36,608 bases of DNA from Defluviicoccus sp. (lineage in GTDB: Bacteria; Pseudomonadota; Alphaproteobacteria; MPNO01): positions 1-36,608 of the forward strand of contig JAJEHI010000182.1 in the NCBI GenBank assembly GCA_022823775.1, in the 5' to 3' direction. The position numbers and the translations under genes are program-made. This document shows, one piece after another, positions 29,339-36,608 of the stretch (the stretch's first letter is position 1; each line of letters begins with the position of its first letter). Under the pieces are notes generated by a model. It did not search any database, had not been told where the DNA came from, and saw only the letters and a program-made list of their open reading frames with translations.

Positions 29339-30598
29339 TCAAGTCCTAGCCGTCATCCCGTCGGCGAGCGATTGGGCATAGGCGCGCCATGCCGGGATGG
29401 CTCCGGAGAGCGCGCCGGCGAAGATCACGAGCCCCAGAAACGCGAGCTCGCGCCCGGTCGGCGGGGCGATCGGCAGGTAGAGGCCGTAGGAGGCGCTTAC
29501 CGTCGGCTGGGCGAGCGCCAGCGCCGCGTAGAAGATGCCGAGCCCGACCGCGATGCCGGCGATCGTCAGCGCCATGGCCTCGGCGACCAGGAGCCCGAAT
29601 ACATGGGCCGGACGGGCACCGACCGAGCGCAGGATGGCCATCTCACGCCGGCGTTCGCCGAGGCCCGCCAGCATCGTCGCCATCATGCAGAGGAGACCGG
29701 TCGCGACGACGAAGACCGAGATCGCCGAGAGCGCCGCCTCCGCCGTTCCCATCAGGTCCCAGAGTTCCTGCAGCGCGACGCCGGGGAGGATCGCCAGCAG
29801 CGGTTCGGCCCTGTACTCGTTGATCCGCCGTTGCAGCCCGAACACCGCGAGGCGCGACTTGAGCCCCACCAGGAAGGCGGTGATCGTCTTCGGCGTGAGG
29901 TCCATCCCCCGCACCGCCTCCGCGGTCACCGCAAGCCCCGGTATCGGTGCGCCGTGCCGCCAATCGACGTGGATCGCCTCGATCCCCTGAAGGCTGACAT
30001 GGACGGTCCGGTCGACCGGGGTCCCGGTTCTGGCGAGAATGCCGGCGACGCGGAACGGCTTGTCCGCGTGATCCGAGATGCCCGACGCGCCCAGCCCGTG
30101 GCTCACCACGATGGGATCGCCGGGACGGTAGCCCAGCCTGTCGGCCACTTCGGCGCCCAGCACCGCGTCGAACACGTCGTCGAACGGCGCGCCGGCCGCG
30201 AAGGAAAGCCTGTTCCGGCGGCCGAAGCGGTAGTGCTCGAAATAGCCGCGATCCGTGCCCAGGACGCGAAAGCCGCGATGGGAATCGCCCAGCGATAGCG
30301 GGATCGTCCAGGCGATTTCGGGCGACCGCGCGATCGTCCGGTAGCTCTTCCAGGAGATGTTGTTGGTCGCGTTGCCGATCCGGAAAACCGAATAGAGCAG
30401 GAGCGGAAGCGCGCCGCTCCGCGCGCCCACGATCAGGTCGGTGCCGGAAATGGTGTTGGCGAAGCTTGCCCTGGCTTCCGTTCGGACCCGCTCGACGCCG
30501 AGCAGCAGCGCGACGCTGACCCCGATCGCGAAGACGACGAGACCTGCGGTCGCCGCGCGGTTCAGAACGCTCTTCAGCGCCAGGCTTACGATCGGCAA
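29339..30598 (-). CDS. FtsX/MacB-like ABC transporter permease of a DUF2796-associated (zinc-linked) system
   Basis: 419 residues from ATG 30598, one base after the ATPase stop. The N-terminal helix (TAGLVVFAIGVSVALLLG, about 17-34) is followed by a large periplasmic MacB-type domain, then three helices at the C-terminus including SAISVFVVATGLLCMMATM and the coupling segment RRREMAILRSVGARPAHVFG that contacts the ATPase. This is the type VII mechanotransmission permease architecture of LolCDE/MacB-like systems, which act on periplasmic or lipid-linked substrates rather than forming an import channel. With the DUF2796 and DUF3299 genes it matches zinc-regulated sets of the zrg type. Confidence 0.87.
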   Translation of the reverse strand: MPIVSLALKSVLNRAATAGLVVFAIGVSVALLLGVERVRTEARASFANTISGTDLIVGARSGALPLLLYSVFRIGNATNNISWKSYRTIARSPEIAWTIPLSLGDSHRGFRVLGTDRGYFEHYRFGRRNRLSFAAGAPFDDVFDAVLGAEVADRLGYRPGDPIVVSHGLGASGISDHADKPFRVAGILARTGTPVDRTVHVSLQGIEAIHVDWRHGAPIPGLAVTAEAVRGMDLTPKTITAFLVGLKSRLAVFGLQRRINEYRAEPLLAILPGVALQELWDLMGTAEAALSAISVFVVATGLLCMMATMLAGLGERRREMAILRSVGARPAHVFGLLVAEAMALTIAGIAVGLGIFYAALALAQPTVSASYGLYLPIAPPTGRELAFLGLVIFAGALSGAIPAWRAYAQSLADGMTART

Positions 30599-30599
30599 T

Positions 30600-31286
30600 T
30601 CAGCCCCCGGGCGAGGCGCGGTTGATTTCGCCGAGGGCGAGGCTGCGCCCGAAGGCCGGTTGGAGCCGGGCGTCGTGACTGACGAAGATCAGCGTCGAAC
30701 CCGCCTTGTCGACCTCTTCCATGAGGAGGGAGAGAAACGCTGCCCTTGCATTTTCGTCGAGGGCGGAGGTGGGTTCGTCGGCGATGACCAACTCCGGCGT
30801 TCCGATCAGGGCGCGCGCGACGGCGACACGCTGTTGCTCGCCCTGGCTGAGATGCGAGACGGGGCGTCCGGCGAGCCGTTCCACGTCGAGGCCCATATGG
30901 GCGAGCAGCCGCCGGGCCTCGATATCAGGGCGCGCGCCGGCCCGTCCCCTTCGCCTTGCCGAAAACCGGCACGGCAGCAGCACGTTGTCGATCAACGGCA
31001 GGTAGGGGACCAGGTTGAACATCTGGAACACGAAGCCGATATGATCGGCGCGGAACGCGTCGCGCGCCCCGCCGCGAAGATCCGCGATCTCGGTCCCCAG
31101 GATCGAGACCGTGCCCGCCTCCGGCTCGATCACCCCGCCGAGCAGGTTGAGCAGCGTGGTCTTGCCGCCGCCGCTCGGCCCCCTGACGAACAGTTTTTCG
31201 CCGTCGTCGACGACGAGTTCCGGAATGTCGAGAACCAGCGGATCCCGGCTGCGCCAGCGGAAGCGGATATCGGCGAGGCGGATCAT
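30600..31286 (-). CDS. LolD/MacB-like ABC transporter ATP-binding protein
   Basis: 228 residues from ATG 31286. Walker A is GPSGGGKTT (36-44), the Q-loop is FVFQMFNLVPYL, the signature is LSQGEQQRVAVARAL, Walker B is LVIADEPTSALD and the switch His is in FVSHD. The Q-loop wording is that of LolD/MacB-type ATPases. It drives the FtsX-like permease encoded one base downstream. It sits 27 bases after the DUF2796 gene, in the operon 31868 to 29339. Its coupling to metal homeostasis is inferred from neighbours only. Confidence 0.9.
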   Translation of the reverse strand: MIRLADIRFRWRSRDPLVLDIPELVVDDGEKLFVRGPSGGGKTTLLNLLGGVIEPEAGTVSILGTEIADLRGGARDAFRADHIGFVFQMFNLVPYLPLIDNVLLPCRFSARRRGRAGARPDIEARRLLAHMGLDVERLAGRPVSHLSQGEQQRVAVARALIGTPELVIADEPTSALDENARAAFLSLLMEEVDKAGSTLIFVSHDARLQPAFGRSLALGEINRASPGG

Positions 31287-31313
31287 GCAGACGGGACAAG
31301 TCCCGGCAGGGGG

Positions 31314-31868
31314 TCAGAAGTCGAAGCGGTTCGCGCCCGGCTTCAGGCTGGCCGCGCGCTGGCCTCCCGGCAGGATAGCGCCGACCTCGACTTCCCGCAT
31401 CGTACGGAACGAATCGAACAGAAGAACCTCCATACCCTTCAGGCGCCCGGGCTGCGCGCAGCGGAACCGGTAATGGGCGTGAAACTCCGAATGCTCCTCT
31501 TCCTCCGCGCGCTTGTGCTCATCCTTGTGATCCGCTTCCGCGAGCGGCGTCTCGATTTCCGCCTCCTCAAGCTTGCAGCCCGCGGCGGGCGTCAGACGGA
31601 ACAGCGCCTCTCCCTTCTTGAGCGCGGCCACGGCGCTTTCCACCGCGGCACGTTGCTCGGCTGTCTTCGGCATACTTTCGAAGCCGACGATATCGTGGGC
31701 TGGCGATTCGAATTCGATTTCCACGACGTTTCCTTCGATCGCCAGCTTGACCTTGCTCTCGCCGTGCACATGCGCCTTGTGTCCGCCCTCCGCCGCCCAT
31801 GCACCGCCTGACAGGAAAGCGGCCGCGACACAGAACCCGATCCCCGTGCCAAGCCGTTTTGCGAGCAT
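31314..31868 (-). CDS. DUF2796 (ZrgA-like) periplasmic zinc-binding protein
   Basis: 184 residues from ATG 31868 (GGAGGGAACGAA upstream, ideal). Residues 1-25 are a signal peptide (GFCVAAAFLSGGAWA). The mature protein opens with HKAHVHGESKVKLAIEG and has IEFESPAHDIVGFE, both classic DUF2796. In the middle is a His/Glu-rich stretch (EADHKDEHKRAEEEEHSEFH) likely to bind zinc. The end GGQRAASLKPGANRFDF is also family-typical. ZrgA-type proteins in Vibrio are zinc-regulated and support zinc acquisition. It heads the operon with the ATPase and permease genes, directly behind a Zur-like box, which fits zinc-limitation control. Confidence 0.88.
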   Translation of the reverse strand: MLAKRLGTGIGFCVAAAFLSGGAWAAEGGHKAHVHGESKVKLAIEGNVVEIEFESPAHDIVGFESMPKTAEQRAAVESAVAALKKGEALFRLTPAAGCKLEEAEIETPLAEADHKDEHKRAEEEEHSEFHAHYRFRCAQPGRLKGMEVLLFDSFRTMREVEVGAILPGGQRAASLKPGANRFDF

Positions 31869-31897
31869 TTCGTTCCCTCCTTCTCGGTCGCCGCCGA

Positions 31898-31922
31898 TTT
31901 CAACAATATAACATTACAAATT
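31898..31922 (-). promoter_or_regulatory. Candidate Zur (zinc uptake regulator) box
   Basis: On the reverse strand, 30-55 bases before the DUF2796 start, the sequence contains GTAATGTTATATTGTTGAAA. The left half matches the Zur consensus half-site (AATGTTATA) exactly; the right half is degenerate. It is the only strongly AT-rich patch in this part of the window. Binding of Zur with zinc here would repress the DUF2796/ABC operon when zinc is plentiful. The call rests on the half-site match plus the zinc-type gene downstream. Confidence 0.5.
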
Positions 31923-31962
31923 GCGGTGAAGCGCTGCCGTGCGGTCGATCCGATCGCGCGGG

Positions 31963-32622
31963 TCAGCGCTTGTAGGGTTCGATCCCGGTGCCGGCGAGGG
32001 TATAGCCGGTGACCAGATTGGCCCGGCCGTCGACGTAGGAAAGCGATTTGGTGCTCCGTTCGACGCTCATCCGGCCGGTGATCCAGACCGGCGCGAACAG
32101 CTCGTTCACCACATAGGGCTCGTCGAGCGTGACGAACACAATCTGGTTCGGCGGCGGCGGCGGAACATGAATGCACGCCCCGAAATAGGGGACCAGCAAG
32201 AGCTCCTTCACCGCGATCCCCGCGAATTCCAGCGGCAGCGCATAGCCCGGAATGCGCACGAGCTCGCCGTCCAGCCCGTCGTCGACCCGCCGGTTCAACG
32301 CGTCCACCTGCGCGCGGAAGCTCTCGTACTTCGCCACCAGCGCGTCCACGTCGAGACCCTGTTGCGCGAGCCCGCTCGCCATCTCGACGGCGATTTCGTA
32401 CTCCTCGCCCACGGCGGATATCTCGCCTCGCCGCTCCGCGGCGCGCGCCCATGCCACGGCCTCGAGGTCCAGCCTCTGGTCGCCTGTCAGATCGGCAAGG
32501 GGGTCGACGAGCGACTCTCCGCCGGGCGCGAGGTCTCGCCACGAAAGCTCGCGCGCCAGATCCGCGGCCGCCGGCGCCGAAACGAGAAAGACCAGTGCGC
32601 AGGCGGCAAGGATCGACCGCAT
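31963..32622 (-). CDS. DUF3299 periplasmic protein of the zinc-linked gene set
   Basis: 219 residues from ATG 32622 (GAAGAGG eight bases upstream). It has a signal peptide (MRSILAACALVFLVSAPAAA). The core block around residues 120-155 reads GYALPLEFAGIAVKELLLVP and then YFGACIHVPPPPPNQIVFV, the DUF3299 signature, whose conserved Cys and His may bind metal. The N-terminal half is helical. DUF3299 genes commonly sit with DUF2796 and LolD/FtsX-type ABC genes, and in Vibrio they belong to the zinc-regulated zrg cluster as I recall. The gene precedes the DUF2796 gene by 94 bases on the same strand, with the Zur-like box between them, so it may be transcribed separately. Confidence 0.85.
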   Translation of the reverse strand: MRSILAACALVFLVSAPAAADLARELSWRDLAPGGESLVDPLADLTGDQRLDLEAVAWARAAERRGEISAVGEEYEIAVEMASGLAQQGLDVDALVAKYESFRAQVDALNRRVDDGLDGELVRIPGYALPLEFAGIAVKELLLVPYFGACIHVPPPPPNQIVFVTLDEPYVVNELFAPVWITGRMSVERSTKSLSYVDGRANLVTGYTLAGTGIEPYKR

Positions 32623-32653
32623 TATCCGAACCTCTTCACGCGGGAATAAAGCC

Positions 32654-33121
32654 CTACCCCCGCCGTTTCTCCAGTACCGCGAGAATTGCGCGGACGATCC
32701 CCACATAGCCCGTGCAGCGGCACAGATTGCCCGAAAGCTCCAGCCTTACCCGCTTTTCGTCGGCATCCGGCAGGCGTCGGACGATGTCACGGGCGGTCAC
32801 CAGCATCCCCGGCGTGCAATAGCCGCATTGCAGGCCGTGGTTCTCGGTGAAGGCCTGGCGCAGATCCTCCATCACGTCGTCGTCGTCGAAGCCCTCGATG
32901 GTGGTGATCGACGCGCCGTCGCAGCTCACCGCGTAGGTGATGCAGGAACGCATCGGCTCGCCGTCGATCTCCAGTGTGCAGGCGCCGCAGACGCCGTGCT
33001 CGCAGCCGAGATGGGTGCCGGTCAGGCGCTGGCTGTCGCGTACGAAGTCGGCGAGGCTGGTCCTCGGCTCGACGCTCGCCGTGACCGGCTCGCCGTTGAT
33101 CGTCAGGCTGATCTCGGTCAT
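32654..33121 (-). CDS. Molybdenum hydroxylase small subunit, two [2Fe-2S] (CoxS/IorA/NdhS-like)
   Basis: 155 residues from ATG 33121, overlapping the FAD-subunit stop (ATGA). The plant-type cluster ligands are Cys40, 45, 48 and 60 (GCEHGVCGACTL), and the second cluster ligands are Cys99, 102, 134 and 136 (QCGYCTPGM and NLCRCTGY). It passes electrons from the molybdopterin site of the large subunit to the FAD of the medium subunit. It is third in the transcript, after the large and medium subunits. No xdhC- or coxD-like maturation genes follow in the window; DUF3299 comes next. Confidence 0.95.
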   Translation of the reverse strand: MTEISLTINGEPVTASVEPRTSLADFVRDSQRLTGTHLGCEHGVCGACTLEIDGEPMRSCITYAVSCDGASITTIEGFDDDDVMEDLRQAFTENHGLQCGYCTPGMLVTARDIVRRLPDADEKRVRLELSGNLCRCTGYVGIVRAILAVLEKRRG

Positions 33122-33942
33122 GACGCGAGCGCTCCCTTGATCGCGCGGCTGAGCGCGACGGCGTGGATCTGGTTGCCGTAATCGTCGAACACCGCGCCCT
33201 GGGCGGCGAGCGCCGCCTTGGCGTCGTCGATCTCGACGGCCGTGCCGGCCCTGACCGCCTCCGCGAGAGCGGGGACGTCGAGCGGCGCCCCGTCCGTCGC
33301 GCCGAGAACGACGTTGGTCCGGCCGCGTTCCGGATCGTGCACCACGGCGCCGATCGAATCCGCGAACTCGCCCGGCTTGCGGCATATCTTGTAATAGCCC
33401 CATTTAGCCCCCGGAGAGAGCTTGGGGATGCGGAGCGCCGTCACGATATCGGCGGGTTCCAGCGCGACGGTGAAGGCGGCGAGCTGGAATTCCGACAGCG
33501 GCACGACCCGCGCGCCGTCCGGCCCGTCAATCGCCACCTCCGCGCCCAGCGCGCGGAGCGCCGTCGGCCAGTCCGCCGCCGGGTCGGCATGGGCGATCGA
33601 GCCGCCGACGGTTCCCCGGTTGCGCACCGCGCGGTAGGCGATCTGGCCGGCGACGAAGCGCATCATGCCGTTGGCGGTATCCGGGATCTTGCCGTCCTCG
33701 ATCTCCGCGTGGGTGATGCCCGCGCCGACAACGAGGTACCCGCCTTCCTCCGTCACCGCCTTCAGCGCGTCGAGTTTGCGGACCTCGACCACGAGGTCGG
33801 GCTGGGCGAGACGGAGGTTCATCATGGGTCCGAGCGACATCCCGCCGCCGAGCGGCTTGTTGAACCCGTCGGTCGAGCCCAGCAGCCGGATCGCGTCGGC
33901 GACGTCGCCGGCGCGCGCGTAATCGAATTTCGCCGGCTTCAT
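33118..33942 (-). CDS. Molybdenum hydroxylase medium subunit, FAD-binding (CoxM-like)
   Basis: 274 residues from ATG 33942, overlapping the large-subunit stop by four bases. FAD contacts are seen at LGGGMSLGPMMNLRL (31-45) and RNRGTVGGSIAHADPAADWP (108-127), followed by the C-terminal CO-dehydrogenase-flavoprotein-like domain. It receives electrons from the iron-sulfur subunit and hands them to an external acceptor. The order large-medium-small matches isoquinoline- and CO-dehydrogenase-like sets with an unusual gene order. Substrate specificity lies in the large subunit. Confidence 0.94.
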   Translation of the reverse strand: MKPAKFDYARAGDVADAIRLLGSTDGFNKPLGGGMSLGPMMNLRLAQPDLVVEVRKLDALKAVTEEGGYLVVGAGITHAEIEDGKIPDTANGMMRFVAGQIAYRAVRNRGTVGGSIAHADPAADWPTALRALGAEVAIDGPDGARVVPLSEFQLAAFTVALEPADIVTALRIPKLSPGAKWGYYKICRKPGEFADSIGAVVHDPERGRTNVVLGATDGAPLDVPALAEAVRAGTAVEIDDAKAALAAQGAVFDDYGNQIHAVALSRAIKGALAS

Positions 33943-36278
33943 GCCGCCTCTCCCTCGGCCGCCGCGATCGCCGCGAGCACGCGTCGGGGCGATATCGGGG
34001 TTTCGTTGACCTCGGCTCCGTAACGCTTGAGCGCATCGTTGACCGCGTTTCCGATCACCGCCGGGGTCGGGATGGTGCTGCCTTCGCCCATCCCCTTGAT
34101 GCCGTGCTCGGTGTGGGGCGAGGGGGTGACCATGTGGGCGAGGCGGAACGCCGGCACTTCGGCCGCGCCCGGCAGGTGGTAGTCCGCGAAGGTCGACGCC
34201 AGCGGCTGGCCGGACTCGTCGAACGGCGATTCCTCGAACAAGGCCGTGCCGATGCCCTGCGCCGCGCCGCCATAGACCTGGCCCGAGACCACCATCGGGT
34301 TGACCATGGTTCCGCAGTCCTCGACCACGACGTAATCGAGCACCTCGACCGCCCCGGTGTCGGGATCGACCGCGACGACCGCCGCATGGGTCGAGTAGGA
34401 AAACGTGCCGTGATCGGGTTCCGGGCGATAGCCCACGACCGCCTCGACCCCGTCGGTGTCGACGTCGGCCGGCAGCTCCTCCGGGTTGATGTACCAGACC
34501 CGGCCGATCTCGGAGAACGGCAGGTCGCCGCCCGGCCCCATGACGCGCCCGCCGGCGACGCGGATCTGGTCGGGCTCGCATTGCAGCAGGTGGGCGCCGA
34601 TGGTCCGCATCCGCTCGACCAGCACCTCGCAGGCGCGCGAGACCGCGCCGCCCGCCATGACGATGCTGCGCGAGGCGTAGGTGCCCGTCGAATAAGGGGT
34701 GAGCCCGGTATCGCCGTGGATCACCGAGACGTTCTCCGGGTCGATTCCCAGGATCTCGCTCGCCACCTGGGCGAGGGTGGTCTCCATCCCCTGGCCGTGC
34801 GACTGCACGCCCACCCGGAGCTCCAGCCCGCCGTCCGGGGTCAGCTTGGCGCCCGCCTGCTCGTAGCCCGGCACCATCTGCACGCCCCAGCTCGCGAACA
34901 CCGAGGTCCCGTGCGCGGCCTGCTCGACGTAGCTGCCGAAGCCGAGCCCGATCAGCCTCCCGTCCGGCTCGTCCCGGGCCTGGCGCTCGCGCACCGCGGC
35001 GATGTCGATCATTTGCGCGGCCCGGGCAACGGCCCCGGGATGATCGCCCGAATCGAACGTCTTCCTGGCGATATTGGTGTAGGGCATGGCCGATGCCGGG
35101 ACCATGTTGATCATCCGGACTTCGTGCGGCTCGCGCCCGACCGTGCGCGCCACCGCGTCGACCAGCATCTCCATCGCGAAGGCGACGCCGGGCCGCGCCA
35201 CGCCGCGATAGGGGACCAGGGGCGGCTTGTTGGTGACCACCGTCCAGGTCTTCACGCCATAAGCCTCGATCGCGTACGGTCCCGGCAGGTTGCCGCCGGC
35301 CATCGCCGCTTCCAGGCAGTTGGTGAAGGGGTAGATCGAGTACGCCCCGGCATCGACCGTGACCTCGCCCTCTAGGCCGAGAATCCTGCCCTCCTCGTCG
35401 GCGTGCGCGGTGACGATGTAATGATGCTCGCGGCAATTGGCGTCGGCGATCAGATGCTCGCGCCGGTCGGAGATCCAGCGGGCCGGGCGGCCGAACTTCA
35501 TCGCGTACCAGCAGGCGACCAGCTCTTCCGGCTGGACATACGTCTTGAGCCCGAACCCCCCGCCCACGTCGGGCGCGATCACCCGCACCTGACGCTGCTC
35601 GAGCCCGAGAAACATGGCGAGCCCGGCGCGGATCAGATGCGGCACCTGGGTCGCGGTGTGGACGATCAGCTGGTCCATCCGCGAATTCCACTCCGCCAGG
35701 ACCGCGCGGCCCTCCATCGGCACCATCGCCTGGCGGCTCATGCGGAACTCGCGGGTCACCGAATGCGCCGCGCGCGCCTTGACCGACTCCATGTCGCCGT
35801 CGGTGCGGGTTGCCAGCGCGATGTTGTCGCCCCACGAATCGTGGACCAGCGGGGCTCCCGGCCTGCGCGCCTCAAGCATGTCGACCGCGGGGTCGAGCTC
35901 TTCGTAATCGACCTCGACCGCCTGCGCGAGGTCTTCCGCCTCGGCCCTGGTGGCGCCCACGCAGGCCACGACGGTCTCGCCGACGAACCGCACCTTGCCG
36001 ATGGCAAGCGCCGGGAAGTCGGATGGCTTGTATCCCGGCAGCTTGGACGGCGCGCGCATCGGCTCGACGCCGTCGAGATCGTCCGCCGTGAACACCCGGT
36101 TCTCCGCGCCGTCCGGTTTTCGGATCGAGCGGATGCGGCCGTGCGCCACCGGGCTCCTGACGAAGGCGAGCGCCATCTCGTTGGCGGCGGCGATGTCGGC
36201 GACGTAGTTGCCACGCCCGGCGAGGAAACGCCGGTCCTCCTTGCGCGGCACGCTCGCCCCGATCCCCGTATCGCTCAT
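33939..36278 (-). CDS. Molybdenum hydroxylase large (molybdopterin) subunit, CoxL-like form II / aromatic hydroxylase type
   Basis: 779 residues from ATG 36278 (GGAAGGGAAGCAGCG upstream). The molybdopterin-cytosine-dinucleotide fold is recognised from VPRKEDRRFLAGRGNYVADI at the start, PDVGGGFGLK, GVQSHGQGMETTLAQ, and the catalytic Glu in KGMGEGSTIPTPAVIGNA near the C-terminus. The loop that in CO dehydrogenase reads A-Y-x-C-S-F-R is PYRGVARPG here, so this is not a true CO dehydrogenase but a hydroxylase of N-heterocycles, aromatic aldehydes or other small compounds. It needs molybdenum, supplied by the modABC transporter at 8690-11329. It is divergent from a flavin monooxygenase gene across 141 bases. 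Confidence 0.93.
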   Translation of the reverse strand: MSDTGIGASVPRKEDRRFLAGRGNYVADIAAANEMALAFVRSPVAHGRIRSIRKPDGAENRVFTADDLDGVEPMRAPSKLPGYKPSDFPALAIGKVRFVGETVVACVGATRAEAEDLAQAVEVDYEELDPAVDMLEARRPGAPLVHDSWGDNIALATRTDGDMESVKARAAHSVTREFRMSRQAMVPMEGRAVLAEWNSRMDQLIVHTATQVPHLIRAGLAMFLGLEQRQVRVIAPDVGGGFGLKTYVQPEELVACWYAMKFGRPARWISDRREHLIADANCREHHYIVTAHADEEGRILGLEGEVTVDAGAYSIYPFTNCLEAAMAGGNLPGPYAIEAYGVKTWTVVTNKPPLVPYRGVARPGVAFAMEMLVDAVARTVGREPHEVRMINMVPASAMPYTNIARKTFDSGDHPGAVARAAQMIDIAAVRERQARDEPDGRLIGLGFGSYVEQAAHGTSVFASWGVQMVPGYEQAGAKLTPDGGLELRVGVQSHGQGMETTLAQVASEILGIDPENVSVIHGDTGLTPYSTGTYASRSIVMAGGAVSRACEVLVERMRTIGAHLLQCEPDQIRVAGGRVMGPGGDLPFSEIGRVWYINPEELPADVDTDGVEAVVGYRPEPDHGTFSYSTHAAVVAVDPDTGAVEVLDYVVVEDCGTMVNPMVVSGQVYGGAAQGIGTALFEESPFDESGQPLASTFADYHLPGAAEVPAFRLAHMVTPSPHTEHGIKGMGEGSTIPTPAVIGNAVNDALKRYGAEVNETPISPRRVLAAIAAAEGEAA

Positions 36279-36419
36279 CGCTGCTTCCCTTCCTGGAGGT
36301 GCCGCATGATTCACGCCGGGAGAAGGCCCGTCAACGCCGTGCGGCCCGGGCTTCGTTGCGGCCCTCCCGATTTGCCTATACACATCCGCCGTACCAGCCC
36401 GGCCCGGGAGCGCAGCGTC

Positions 36420-36608
36420 ATGGAATTCGGCTATTTCACCCTTTCCGACAACTACTATCCGGACAATCCGCGGAGCGCGAGCGACTTCGTTCTGGAGATC
36501 CGCGAGCAGGCGATCCTCGCCGACCGGCTGGGCTTTCATTCGGCCTGGATCGGCGAACATCACTTCGACCGGCTCGGTGTCAACTCCCGCCCCGACCTGG
36601 TGCTGGCC
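36420..36608 (+). CDS. Luciferase-like (LLM-class) flavin-dependent monooxygenase, N-terminal fragment
   Basis: Sixty-three codons from ATG 36420 to the window edge (GGGAG upstream). The opening MEFGYFTLSDNYYPDNPR and the segment ILADRLGFHSAWIGEHHFDR, the first helix and second strand of the barrel with the E-H-H-F motif, are typical of bacterial luciferase/alkanal-type monooxygenases. They use FMNH2 from a separate reductase. The rest of the gene, including the FMN pocket, lies outside the window. It is divergent from the molybdenum hydroxylase operon and could share its regulation (inference). Confidence 0.85.
   Translation, partial: MEFGYFTLSDNYYPDNPRSASDFVLEIREQAILADRLGFHSAWIGEHHFDRLGVNSRPDLVLA

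Overview
The window is a gene-dense, high-GC stretch (nearly every base is coding, strong G/C at third positions) that reads as an alphaproteobacterium. Supporting signs are three-subunit molybdenum hydroxylase genes in large-medium-small order, a XylE-type catechol dioxygenase, Zur-like AT-rich control DNA, and two copies of a long palindromic intergenic element of a type I associate with Sphingomonas-like and related genomes. No rRNA, tRNA, CRISPR array or insertion sequence was seen. The dominant theme is catabolism of (probably lignin-derived) aromatic compounds.

Layout. 1-8.7 kb: start of a UbiD-type decarboxylase (-), HpaB-type flavin hydroxylase (+), SDR (-), TIM-barrel isomerase (+), MFS transporter (-), then a tight + strand block of Rieske oxygenase, LigB-type extradiol dioxygenase and an M20-fold protein that has lost most metal ligands. 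8.7-11.3 kb: modABC molybdate transporter (-), ending in a palindromic repeat. 11.5-17.7 kb: a seven-gene + strand operon with XylE-type catechol 2,3-dioxygenase, two alpha/beta hydrolases, an SCP2-like protein, a divergent GroEL paralogue whose residue 398 (the catalytic Asp of GroEL) is Thr, a 3-hydroxyisobutyrate-dehydrogenase-like enzyme and a DUF1330 protein. 17.7-20.3 kb: a ferritin-like unknown (-), a TauE/SafE permease and a cytoplasmic reductive-dehalogenase-like protein (+). 20.5-22.9 kb: hydroxycinnamoyl-CoA hydratase-lyase and an acyl-CoA ligase (+), i.e. ferulate-type side-chain removal. 22.9-25.5 kb: threonine aldolase (-), a periplasmic redoxin with an in-frame TGA exactly at the first Cys of its CPFC motif followed by a SECIS-like hairpin (a probable selenoprotein), and a VOC protein (+). 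25.5-26.6 kb: a HEPN/nucleotidyltransferase toxin-antitoxin-like pair with a palindromic operator in its promoter (-). 26.6-29.3 kb: quinone oxidoreductase-like MDR and two back-to-back phytanoyl-CoA-dioxygenase-like proteins. 29.3-32.6 kb: a DUF2796/LolD-like/FtsX-like/DUF3299 metal (zinc?) gene set with a Zur-like box (-). 32.7-36.3 kb: a molybdenum hydroxylase (-), then the start of a luciferase-like monooxygenase (+).

How it fits together: the CoA ligase and hydratase-lyase would convert hydroxycinnamates to aromatic aldehydes; HpaB-, Rieske- and molybdenum-type hydroxylases plus a UbiD decarboxylase could produce dihydroxylated rings; LigB- and XylE-type dioxygenases open them and the hydrolases and dehydrogenase process the products. 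modABC supplies molybdate for the hydroxylase. The exact substrates cannot be read from sequence. The most unusual items are the TGA-containing redoxin, the chaperonin paralogue with altered ATPase residues inside a ring-cleavage operon, and the metal-site-less M20 protein.
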